Positions 26,001 to 38,700 of a stretch of 64,000 nucleotides of DNA are shown one piece after another; position 1 is the first letter of the stretch; the number at the start of each line of letters is the position of its first letter. Source of the stretch: Prochilodus magdalenae (Eukaryota; Chordata; Actinopteri; Characiformes; Prochilodontidae). The translations under genes and the position numbers were made by a program. The DNA lies in assembly GCA_024036415.1 (NCBI GenBank), contig JAMWET010000748.1, forward strand, positions 1 to 64,000, written 5' to 3'. The notes beneath the pieces are model-generated. The model saw nothing but the letters and a program-made list of their open reading frames with translations. It was not told the DNA's origin and searched no databases.

Positions 26001-29000
26001 CCATTTGTCTGTGTTTTGGCTTGTTGAGAGATCCTCATACTTCGGCAACAGCTCTCTCGCTGCTGTTTGTTGCTTACAACTTATGACGAACGCTAGAGGA
26101 AGTTGTAATTATCTGCAGAGGTCTCTCTTGATTGCTTTCTAATAGAGCAAAGACATTGCTGCTCAAAAATGGGGTTGACTGTGAAGTTGTTCTTTTGAGG
26201 CTTTAGTTCACTCAGGAGTCTTGAAACCTCTTTCAGGGTTTGGACACTGAGGGCAGGGTCCAGATCAGCCAAGAAGATGGAGCACTTCCTTACTGCAGGA
26301 CTGGCCGAGTAGCTCGGGCTGTCTACTGTAACTGGGCCAGTTGCCAAGTAGAATCGTACAGCACAACAACCAGGCGCAACCAAACAAAAGAGACTAAATG
26401 AAGGAATGAAAGCTTGAGAGGAAGGAATGATAATGAGAGAGGTTAGGGGTGTGCCTATTCGTGTGGTTCTCGATCTGTTCACAAGGCAGACTGCGTTTTA
26501 GCACCTTATGTCTGGTTTCCTTTTTTTTTATTTTTGGTTAGACCTGTTCAGAGCTCTGTGAACAACAGAGGCATTGCTGATCTTGCCCAAAAACTCTTCT
26601 CTTTATTGCTGTTTAGGATAAATGTGACAGGAAATTGAGACATGCTGGATCAACTAGGTTAGCTTGGTGGGGAAAAGCATCCAGTTGAGTAGATCTTCTT
26701 AGCTCAGATATGGAGAGATGCTGTGTTCTGGTAAAGGCTCTACCAGCCAGTCAAAGCCTTTGTTGTTGAGGTGTTGAGATGCATTCCCAAGGGATGAGAT
26801 AATGACTCCATGTTTTTCCCCTTTGTCGATCTGGTAAAGTGAAGCGATTTGAAATGTACATAAGAGGCCAGTAGGCCTTGTGGTTGTGGTTCTGTTTTTG
26901 AGAAAAAGGGACTTCTCATTACATTCTTCCGTGAAATTGCAGGTTAGTATGTCCGTTATCCTGGCTCTTGAGACATAACAGGACTTGTGATTATTCAGGT
27001 TGAAACCTTTTAAAACTGTTCTGTTTAATTTACAGTCCCATTGGACAACACTATATGCCTTCTTGCTCCATTTGTGATCTAATGATGCCTGTGTTTCAGC
27101 CTGCCGGTTTGGCCAGGGGGATTGTGGGGAAGAGTGAATCCATGAAAGCTGATGGAATGAAGGACTCTCGCAAAGATCCAGAAGAAGGTAAATTTCTGAT
27201 TTAATTTTGTTTATTACTGTTTCATGACTTTCCTGCTCACAAGTTGTTGGTAGGGATGCAATTTTTTTGCATATATTTTACATATATTTACATATTACAT
27301 ATTTACATATTACATCTTGTTTTGTGTCACGTTCTAGGTGGGGGTGAGGATCTTTCAAATAGGAAAACGGAATCTTCCAAAACAGACGCAGAGCTGAATG
27401 GGACCGATGAGAGCACAGAAACAGGAAAAGCTAAGCAGGGCCTTTCTATCCAAGGGTCATCTGCCCAATCACAAGCCGTGGAGAATGGACTATTGGAGAC
27501 CGATCCTCCTCATGGCTCCACTGTGGGCAGTAACGGATATATTTTCAGTAAGCACCAGGAGGACACACCGGCTGCCCAACACAGGACTAGCTGGTCCCCC
27601 ATGGGGACTTCAGCCATAGGGCATGCCTCTAAAACACTCCCTCCTATAGCTAAATCACAGCACCAGGGCCAAGGTGCTCTAAGGACTGACATGAGTAAAG
27701 GGCCCAGCCTGGCAGAGGTACGCTCGGAAAAAGAGACTAAAAACGGCACCACGTCTAACACCTCTCCACCTGTAACGATACACAGAGCGAGAAAAACCAT
27801 GTCCAGGCCGGCCTCAAATCAGTCGTTGAAGGTAATTAATGGATACGCTGTTATGGAAAAATTGGGACATCATTTGGGGCAATTCATAAACCTGTGTGAG
27901 ACCATTCCGTTTAAATTATCTTAAAATGAAAAAAAGGAAAACATGTTCTCATCAAAATGAACAGTTTTAGTGAAATTATTATTATTTATTTTTCATCTTG
28001 TTCATGGACTCATTGGGTGGTCCCATTTAAGACTTATCACGTTTTTTTTCTTTTAGCTTTTAAACAGGGAAACAAAAGAGCCAAGCGTAGTGAAAGATAA
28101 GAGTGTGAGTGGAGCTGAAACTGGGCTGCCTCCGCAAACTCCTCCCACTCAAAAACAGCTACCTCGGAGCCAAACTGATGCCACACCGGCAGTGAAGGCT
28201 GCGCCGGCCGCAAGCTCCACGCCGGCCGCAAGCTCCACGCCGGCCGCAAGCTCCACGCCGGCCGCAAGCTCCACGCCGGCCGCAAGCTCCACAAGCTCCA
28301 CGCCGGCCGCAAGCTCCGCAAGCTCCACGCCGGCCGCAAGCTCCACGCCGGCCGCCAGCTCAACGCCGGCCGCAAGCTCCACGCCGGCCACAAGCTCCAC
28401 GCCGGCCGCAAGCTCCACGCCGGCAGCAAGCGCCACACCAGCCAAGCCACACACAGGTTACATTCTATCCCTGTTCAGAATGTCATGCTTTCTGGCTTAA
28501 TATTTATTTAGTATTAATAGGACAGTAATATAAGCAATTGGAGCACTTCTCAGGACAAGAAAACCTAAAAAGCATAACCTCAGCATTAAGTCAGCAAAAC
28601 CTCACATTGTTTAGCAATAAAGTTGGATTTCTTGAATTTAAATGCATTCCTTTGTGAGGCTTATAAAGGTAATAAAGGAATAACTAAAAGAACTCTAAAT
28701 AATTTCTCTTTTATATTGCTATATTTGAGTTTGGTGTTTCATAAGTATTTCAATGCAGACTTTTGTTTACTCAGTAGCGTCCGGGTTGAGGAAGAAGAAG
28801 AGGAAGATGGGAACGTATAGCCTCATTCCCAAGAAGAAAACCAAAGTCCTAAAGCAGCGTACAGTATTGGAGATGTTCCAGAATATTTCCAAATCTCCAC
28901 CCAGTCCCCAGGTCAGGGTGCTACAATTAAGTCTGAGTAGCTCAAACCCTAAAGATCTTGTTTATTTCTCTGTTTGTCTGTTTATTTTTTCCTCACTGTA

Positions 29001-32000
29001 AAGATACACTATTGTGCAAAAGTCCTAATGGTCACTGATTAGTAGTTGTTTGGTTTTTCAGAGGTTATTCAATATTAGATGGTCCACTTGTATAAGTAAA
29101 TTGAAAGGAGAAAATCAGGAGTTTTGAAAACTTGGACGATTGTGCAAGACCTGGTAGACGCTCACTTCCAGATATTTAAACTTCTAGAGCTTAAATATCT
29201 GGAAGGATAGCAACTCCACATTGACTTCAGATCTGGAAAAACTGCTCAAATGTTTCTGTCCATCTTTACCCTGTGAGAAGACTATGGGTCTGAAATTATG
29301 TCTTGCTGTTGAGATGCCCATGCTGAGAAAATAAAATGGGCAAAAAAGATGCTAATCTCAAAACATTGTTCTCAAAACGAGAAGTCCAGACATCAGTATT
29401 ACTGATGGAATAAGGAGTTAATTTAATAGGGAGAAGCAAAAAAGTTTGCAGACTAAATTTGGCATAGTTGAAAAATATCCCTGCAGATTTCTTTGAAAAG
29501 TTGAAAGTGAAAGAGTGGAAGCTGTAATAAAAGAACTGGATTTGAATACTGAACATTCTGATAATATTATAATATTCTATCATAATATTCGTTAGAATAT
29601 GTTTTCTATTTTTATTAGTTCATTTTCTGTTGCAGAAAATGAGCAACTTGTACGTAAAGCTTTTGGAGCTAGAAATGAATAAAGTGTAAAAGAACAAAGT
29701 TTGAGTAGTACTATATGTTTAAATGATGTTTATCCCAAAAAGTCAGCATTGGAAACAGTACAGAGCGATTGAGTGAAGTCTTCACCTCTGCTAGTGTTTT
29801 CCTCTTCTCTGCATTGGTTTCCTGATTGCTGGGGAGAGTGAGCCTGTTACTGAGATGCTAGCTGTTAGGGATGGCTGAGACCATTGACCTTTCTGCCCTC
29901 TGTTGTCCTACAGCAGCCAAAAGACACCACACAGGTAAACGGTGAGCGGGTAGAGAACGATTCTGAGGAAGAGGAGTCGGAGGAGGATTCTGAAGATGAA
30001 GAAGAGCTGACTGGAGAAGAGAGGGACACAGCACCTAAGGAGGGCAGCAGAATACCTTCAGTCCCACAGGTTTTGAGATTTCCTTTGCTCACTAGCCTGC
30101 TATAGTGCTTTAGTGTCTAGTCTTATTGTTCTGTTGCTGGGGAAAAAAAGTTACCCGTCCGTTCCCTGTCAGTGTCTCGAAGTTTGGAAGCAAAGCTTCC
30201 ATCCCATAAGAAACTCTCACTCATTGTATTCATACCCTTCTTACCATCATGACTGCATTACTGATACTTTGAACAGATTTGGAAGCTGTGGTGGGATTAT
30301 GGTGGAAAGGTCTTATGCTTGGAAAAATGAGTTCCAGTTGACTGGAAAAGAACATTACTTCTGATTGCTGGGGCCACATGTTGGTTTGCACTCTTAAAAA
30401 TAAAGGTGCCCAAATAGGTCTTTGGAGCAGTGTCTAGAAGAAACACTTTGGGTTCCCTACAGAATGTTTTGGCTGGTTGCAGTTAGATTGGTTTTAGAGA
30501 TCCATCAGTTCTTTAAGGACCTGAGAGTGGTTCTATGGCTTTGCCAAAAAAGATAAAAAAAAAAAAAAGTAAAGTTTCAAGATGTCAGTGGCTTGTGTAT
30601 GACACAGCTTGGAGAGGAGCAGGAGTCTGAAGAGTCTGCAGAAGAAGAAGGTGGAGAAGAGGACAATGAATCAGACTTGGTGAGATCATAACATATTGCT
30701 TTATCGTGGCTTTTTATGAAGCCTCATTGGTGTCATGCTAAATATACTTCTGAACCAAATTAACACTGAAGCTCTAGCAAGTTTTATGAAGCTAGCCCTG
30801 TGCTGCAGAGGCTTCTGAGCTGTTTTGCCTTAGTGATGATAAAAAACAAAAGGGAACCATCTTTGTGTTACATTCACTAATTCCAGATTCAAGTGCACTT
30901 TAATTATGTATGTCTTTATCTGTTTGTCTGTCTATGAATTATATATGCTGTCAAATACCAGCCTTCATTTATTTACAGTCGAAACCACTACTAAGTTATT
31001 AATGTTTAGGAAATATACCTGAAGAGATTGGGCACAAGATAATTCATTTGCATAAGGAAATAAAAGTTATAATACAGAGAAAATTAGGCTCCTAACAAGC
31101 ACTATATATGTATATATCTCTGAAAGAATCTACTGGTGTTTCTGTCCATCCTTGCATTGTGAAAGGACGACACAACATAATGGGGGAAAAAGATGTGTAG
31201 CTGAAAAGAGGAAATGTCACCCCAGAGTCCAGACCTCAACATCAGTGAATGTTTGAAATTAGTTGGATCATGAGAACAAATGATGCAACCAAACCTGGAA
31301 GCAAGTCTCACAATAAACTGAAATGGACTTATGTAATGAAATGGACGTCTATGTAAATTATGCTCTTAAAGAAATGTTCTGGTATTGCTAGAAAATGACT
31401 GGAACTGAAAAAAGTGTGGTTAGTCTCTAACATTGGCTTGCTACAATACTAGCTTTTGTTTTTTGATGCCAAAACCTACATGGATTAGCACTAGTTAAAA
31501 TCTTGAGCTGCTTGATCAATGAGCAGTACATAAAATAGAATTACACAGCTGTTCTTTCTTTAGAACTTATCGAGTCCGATCTAAAACATTATAATACAGC
31601 CTTGGAAACTTGGACTAGACTGAACATATCCACAGTTCAAATGGATTTATTTAAGGATCTGGTCTAAGACTAAGTCTTTATGTGGAATGTGTTGAAAAGT
31701 AGTTTCATCTACTTATCTACAGAGTTCGGAGGCCAGTTTAAAGAAGAAGCTGAAAAAGAAGGCTAAGGGAGACAACCCGTGGCTTCGGCCGGCAAGGAAA
31801 CGCAAGAAGAAGTTGAAGTCAAAGTTGGAGGGTATTTCTGGTATGGCCTTATTAGTGACTATAAGCATAATACTGATAAGCCCTTGCAACCTTTGAAAGA
31901 TCTTGAATACGTTATGCAGAACTTTTCATAAACTGTGTTAGAGTAGTGGTTAATAGTAGTAATGTTTCATTTTTTTCTTGATGATTCCCTCAGGTATGGA

Positions 32001-35000
32001 TGTCCAGGCTCTACCAGAGACCAGCCCAGCCCAAGCTCCAGTACCTGCTGAAGAAAAGGAGTACACAGAAGTTCCATTAGATGCACTCAACCTTCAAGCC
32101 CAGGGTGCACTGCTGGACACCCAGAACACAGGTGAGCACACAGACAATGCTTATTACACAGATTCACACATCCTTGATTGTGCTTTCCGTTCGAGAGTGA
32201 AGAATGGCCATTGCTCTTGCATTACTCTGTACATCTGGGGTGCTTTTTTGAAAAGGTCTTTTGATCGTGTATGTTGTGCAATATCTGCTTTGCATTCAAG
32301 GAATGTTGAAGGCAAGGCCTTGGTAGGCCTAGTAGATTGAGTTGATGCTATTGCCATGCTGGCTGAGATGAGTCATCACTGTAATTGTCCCTATAGGAAG
32401 GGAGCCCCCTGGTGGAAAACATGAGCTTGACTTTGACCAGCCGCTCAATGCTACCTTTATGATGTGTGTATTATGTGACCTTGGGTTTATAGCTTTGACC
32501 TTGGATTTCTAATATAATATAATCTAGTGAATTGTAGCTTTTTATGAGTCCCAGTCTTGATGTGGAACCATAGGCTACGGTCACACCATAGTTACAAACT
32601 GTTTCCTGTGAATAGTTCGGGGTTATTTAGTTTTTAAACATGTTGCGCCAATTCATCGATACCCATTGCTGTGTGATGGTATTGTTGTGCAGTACTGTGT
32701 TTTTTTGGGGGTTTTTTTTGGCCTGTGCTTCTGTTGTGTTCGTCTCACAGTTCAAGTGATGTTAATGTCTGATCTCTTGGGTCGTCTCTGCATTGTTCTG
32801 AGACCACCAACAGCGTCTTTGTTTGGTTTAAAAAAGATTTTTTTTGTTGTTGGTTGCATTTTATTCATTAACTCCTTGAAATATCTCAATGAAATGTCTC
32901 ACAAGTGGGCTTTGACTTTTGCACAGAATTGTAAAATCATTAGAAAACAAAAGGGCAGTAAATAAGATAAGATAACCTTTTATTATTCCACATTGGGAAA
33001 TTTTCAGCATTACAGCAGAAGAATCACAGCAGAACAGATACAGGACCAAAGGTAGACTAAAGTGCAGGTTTACAGGATACAAAATAAAAAACTACAGAAA
33101 AGAAATACATGTCTTTTGTAATGTAAATATACAAATAAATACAACAATAAACTATGCAAAATTACATAGTAATTAATCAAAGATGTATTGCACGGTTACT
33201 GAAAGATCGCACAAATATTTTAAAGATATTTCACAGTTTGTTAGCTACACAGATACTGGTAATCTGGCAGTCACAAATACTGATGTTATAGTCGTTTAGA
33301 GTTCATGAATTATAGTGATTCTGGCAGGCGGTACAGCATGTATACAGGTGATGTACAGGTAATAAGGTGAAGCAGCGAATATTACTCAATAATTAAGTCA
33401 CATTAAAAATATGGATAGAAATGGACCCATATAGTGTGCTACAGTCTGGGGAGGTGCCGGTTGTAAAGCCTAACAGCAGTAGGGAGTAAAGAACTGTGGT
33501 ATGCAGGGATTTTGGAGACACTGGTAAAATGTGTGCAAGATTATACCAATTATTAAAAATGCAGATGAGTGCGTGCAGATGCCAGTAAATTAGCCTGTTT
33601 GTAAACTGAGTGTTTGTTTATAAGACCTGTGTGTAGATTCTTTATTCGTTCACTCAGGCAAGGTTTGCTGCAGTTGTCTTGAATCTGAGGAACATGTCAT
33701 TGTGCTGCCATCTTGGTTTTGAAATGTGTGAGAGCCTCCATTTGCTTGAAATGTTACCTTCTTTGTGTCAGCTTTGTGGAGGCGTTTTTAAGTCGATGGA
33801 CTTCCTCATTATTAGCCAAATGCTGTCATCCATTGAACTCTGTCATTTCCTTTCGATTAGTTCAGCCATTTTTGCAACAGTGCAACATTGGTTAATGTAA
33901 CTAGAACCAGCTGTGAAAGCCTTGGTTAAGGTTGCAATGTTTACTCTGTATTCGTCTAAGATATTCCTGATTTATTGACATAGGAGGTCAGCAGTTATAG
34001 TTCATGTGCTGGAAATGTAATTCTTTATATTTTGTTCCTACAATTCTGTTCAATACGAAATTCTACTTTTTTTTTCCACAGTTACTTTTCATGTTATATT
34101 TTAATTCAAATTTCAAACTGTGGTGATATTTATGATAAAATTCAGTTTAAATAATTGAATAAAGAATACATTTAAACTAACTCATGCACTTTAAAGTAAA
34201 ACCTCAAGCTCTCTGGGCTCTCAGCTTAAATGCTTAAAATATCACAGTGCTATAATGCTTGGCTTCCTGTAGGCTTTCTTGCTTACAGTTTTTAGCAAAT
34301 AAGGCAAATCATGGCATAGAAAGCTAAGCAATTCTTTCTCTGAGCTTCTGTCTCATTTGATGGCCGTGCATCGCTCTTATGCTCATATGCCATGCAAATT
34401 CAGCTTTGTTTTTGTCAAGCTGCTCAGTGGGCTGACTGAGGAACTGGCTCCATGTGCATGACCTTTTCATTGTACATCATTCAGTGCAGTCAGTACCAGT
34501 TTTGGTTTGACAACAATATATCTGCACTGGGTTTGTTTGCTGTGGCTGCAATGGACAAAGAGAGGTATTTAAAATCTGGAAGTAGCAAAAATAGCTTGCT
34601 GCTATGCTCTGTTTGCTGCTTCCACTAAACACTGAACTGTGGATGCAGTAGATGTTAATGGACGACTTCTGCTTCTGTGTTATGTGGATGCAACATCTTG
34701 TGTTCATTAATGGGGGGACACGGCTCTTTGCTTCATTCTATTGCTAGAGCTGTGTCTGGTTATAGACTCCCGTATTGCCCTCTCTTAAAGGATGAGGAGA
34801 AGCCCAACTCGCTGCTGTGCAAATGTCTTATACGAGTACTGGGAAAATGGCGACATCCGAACCTGGGAGAATGCCTTGCATGCCAGCTGTTGGATGCATG
34901 CCCTTGCTTGTGTAAGCAATTGCTAACAGCATCCAGTAAGACAGACATTGTTCAATATTAGGCTTCTTAACAACAAATAATCAGTCTTCCTAAAGCCATC

Positions 35001-35041
35001 AACCCCTTCACACTGGCTACAGCATATAACACCTCTGGCAC

Positions 35042-35079
<38 letters not shown>

Positions 35080-35739
35080 ATATATATATATATATATATA
35101 AGGATCGTCTGTGTGATACCACTGCGTGATCCTCTGTATTAGCACTGAGGATCCTCTGTGTTTACCACTGCATGGTCCGCTGTATTAGCACTGAGGATCC
35201 TCTGTGTTTACCACTGCATGGTCCACTGTATTAGCACTGAGGATCCTCTGTGTTTACCACTGCGTGATCCTCCGTATTAGCACTGAGGATCCTCAGTGTT
35301 TACCACTGCGTGATCCACTGTATTAGCACTGAGGATCCTCAGTGTTTACCACTGCGTGATCCACTGTATTAGCACTGAGGATCCTCAGTGTTTACCACTG
35401 CGTGATCCACTGTATTAGCACTGAGGATCCTCAGTGTTTACCACTGTGTGGTCCACTGTATTAGTACTGAGAATCCTCTGTGTTTGCTAACACATTAGCT
35501 GCTAAAGCTAAAGACAATTTAGTGATTTCGAATCTGTCGAGATGAAGGTGAAGGTGATGGTTACAGGGTCATGCCACCAATATGGACTCCAAAGTAGAAA
35601 CTAGAATGGTATAATGTGCTGATCGATTACTGTGTAGAGAGCACTACTAATTAAGGAGACTAGCTATGAGAAGCTTACCTTGTCAGTGCTTATGCTAGCA
35701 CTCACAGAATGAGTATTTTTGCTCATTGCAAGTTAAAAG

Positions 35740-35779
<40 letters not shown>

Positions 35780-38700
35780 GATCACATTGTTTTGAAGTAA
35801 ATGCGTCTCGAGGTCTGAAAATCAGTGTGGAACATTAAGACGTGTTGCTACCGAAACATCATTTGTGCAATTAAGTATTGTTTTTGCTAGTCATGTGCTA
35901 GCTTGCTTTTGATCAGAAGTTGTTGTGATCAGAATTTACTGAAAATTGTATAAAAAATTGTACAGTGAAACAGTTTCAGTATAGAAGTGTGATGGATATT
36001 TCAGTCGTGAGAGAAATGTAAGTTTTAATAAAATAAACATGAGATATAGGAGCTATAGATGAAGACATTAGGGTTTTTGTGCTGAAGTGGTTGTGCAGAT
36101 TCTACAATCAGCTGGATTCTAGCTTTGACACCTCCTCCTTGTTTTACAAGTGCCAGCTGTCATGCATCTAAGGCAGCTTTGGAATATGGCTTAAGCTAGA
36201 ACAGTCTGTGCATCTAGAGCTTTGCTGAAGCAATTATGTGCTCACACTTATATGAAACCTGCCCCTAAATGAGTGCCTTGGTTTGTGTGGTGCAGGAGCG
36301 ATGGACACAGTAGATAGTGCTGCTTCAGACATGGTGCAGGAACTTCCACTTTGTAGCTGCCGTATGGAGACACCCAAGAGCAGAGAGATCCTCACCCTGG
36401 CTGACAGGAAGTGCATGGCCACAGAGAGTGTGGATGGACAGGTGAGAACATGTAGCACAGACAAATGTAACAGTTTCTCCTGTGTTGTGCTCCACATTAC
36501 CATTTACATAATGTTTGTTACTGGTTATTTTAAGACTAGAGATTTTATGGTGTTTGATTTAACTTCACTTGTACAACACATGGGATGAAATTTAGGTCAA
36601 ATATAGCATGTTTATTTTGTAAAATGTGATTACAGCATGGAAAAAAACCCTGAAGAAACATGTATATTACTAAGCCTGTTATGTTTCATGTTGTTTCATC
36701 GATTTTAAAACTGGTTATTAAATCGTTTATATTAAAATCCTTCAACATGCATATCTTAATTGTATGAAGTGTGTTGTCTATGTGCACATGAAATGGAGTT
36801 GGGTTTTATGCCAAAAATCTAATGTTTCGGCACTTATTATTCACATTTTCACTTTGCACAATATGCTTTGCTATCTGTAGTTCACAAACGATGAAAATCA
36901 GATTTTTTTTAATTCAGTGTTTTGCATGCTGCTCTGTAATAAATCAAATTATTCAGTTTAAAAAGGAGTAAATATTACGAATCACTGAAATGAATAAATT
37001 CTTGGCCCAAAAATTGAAAGAAGCTGGTAGTAAATCAAATCAGTTCACGTAACATAAACTTATTATCACAGTAATGTAGGCTACTGAACATTTTCCCTGA
37101 CAGCAGCGAGAGGATGATTGTTATACTTTGCTGCTGCTGTTTGTCATTTTTTAAAAACAAGATTTTCTGACATTTCTGTGCATTTCTTTACTCATTCACT
37201 CTATGTGATCAACATGTAGTTGGGTAGTGTTCTGATGATATTTACAATGTGCTCACAGAACTGTATGGTGACGTTGTGATGTAGTTTGTAACAGTATTGA
37301 TGCATACTTTCATATAGCTCTACTCTGAACTGCAGAAGCTTTTTTTTTTTACCATTTCATGTAGTTGAGCCGGTGTCAGAGTGCAGTGCTAAAGCATGAG
37401 ATGATGAGGCCATCAAACTTGGTGCAACTGCTGGTGCTGTGTGAAGATCATCGCACAGGAATGATCAAACACCAATGCTGTCCAGGCTGCGGCTACTTCT
37501 GCAGGGCGGTGAGTACTCTGCCTCCCTGCAGAGAGCACGCTGCCCCCCTGCAGAGAGCCTTCCAGTGAATTAATGATATAATAACTGGCTTATTTATTTA
37601 TTTATTTGTTTTTTGATCAGGCTGTATTTCATTTTGCTAGTATGTCTGATAAATTAAATATGTTCTCTAAGATATTCTTCATAGTTCTGTTTAGTATTTA
37701 TTGTGCAAAAACATTCATCTTTGCTGTAGGGGACCTTCATGGAGTGCCAGCCAGAAGTTAACATCTCGCACCGGTTTCATCGGTCCTGTGCATCAGTAGT
37801 GAAGGGGCAGAGCTTCTGTCCGCACTGTGGAGAGGAGGTCAGTAAGGCCAAGGAGGTCACCATAGCAAAGGCCGACACGACCTCCACCGTGCCGCCGAGC
37901 CAGGGCCCTAGCACACCAGGCACTGTGGAGGGCAGGGCGGACACCACCACTGGAGGGTATGTATACAAATGCCTGACTGGTAGTGTTAAATAGGAGAGGC
38001 TGATGTTAATGTTAAATTCAGAAACAGTATTCCCCTGACAAGCTACCATGTTGGCACATCATCCACTAAAATGGAAACACTTGTTCTGTAACCCATGTGT
38101 TACAGTTTTACCTGAGACAGTCTTGGTTATGTTTCTCATCCAACACAAAATCCTACTGATTTGCCTATTTTATATAGGGGTGACTTCATCCGTTAAGCCA
38201 AAGCAAGGTTTCTTGTGGCATGGCATGTCTTAGTGAAATAATACAGCCTTAAACCTATTAAGTATGTATGTATGTATGTCTGTATGTATGTCTGTATGTA
38301 TGTATGTATATTAAAAATATCTGCATTTATTTGTTATGGTAATGATTTAGGCCAGCTTGCCTCTCTGTGCCTGGAGAGAATAGAGCAGACAGCACCTTAA
38401 ACAGACCTGCTGAAGCTGTGGATGCCCCAGGTACCAGCAAGGCAGGAACAGGAATGGGGGCTGGACCCCCAGCAGGACCCCCTAAAGAGACTCTGGAAAC
38501 TGTCCTATTGGCCCTGGACGCAGAGAAGTAAGACATGCAGTGTCACATGCATGTGCATGTTTGTATACTAGAGATGTGCATCGCTGTCATGAAGGCTGAT
38601 GCAATACATATCTTGATGCATTGCCATTGATCTTGATGCATTTAAGATGCATATGAAGCAACTGATGTGCAATCATATGTGATACGATTCACCACTTTAG

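Larger units (their letters stand above)
11062..27099 (+). other. ehmt1: ehmt1 intron 1 (16 kb)
   Basis: Donor gtagga to acceptor tttcag. It holds an inverted repeat copy at 12.64-12.91 kb, a 181-bp-spaced duplication at 13.34-13.62 kb, a poly(T) tract at 15523-15545, a two-copy repeat at 15.37-16.0 kb, and two exon-like CACGTG/ATG modules at 19.3 and 21.8 kb (listed separately). Between these I see only AT-rich single-copy-looking sequence with no recognisable protein homology. Confidence 0.8.
32132..36295 (+). other. ehmt1: ehmt1 intron 9 (4.2 kb)
   Basis: Contains a LINE-like tail (32961), two TG/TA microsatellites and a 46-bp minisatellite (listed). Open frames at 32666-32965, 33679-33900 and 34677-34961 have no homology or splice support. 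Confidence 0.6.

Noticed and set aside
26093..26482. 129-codon reverse-strand ORF in ehmt1 intron 1
   Set aside because: No recognisable family and no supporting signals.
28037..28454. Two long antisense frames (101 and 137 codons) opposite ehmt1 exon 4
   Set aside because: Both are shadows of the 18-bp coding repeat, which is open in several frames because its length is a multiple of three.
35101..35490. 46-bp repeat array as CRISPR-like
   Set aside because: Head-to-tail identical units without spacers inside a vertebrate intron; a minisatellite.
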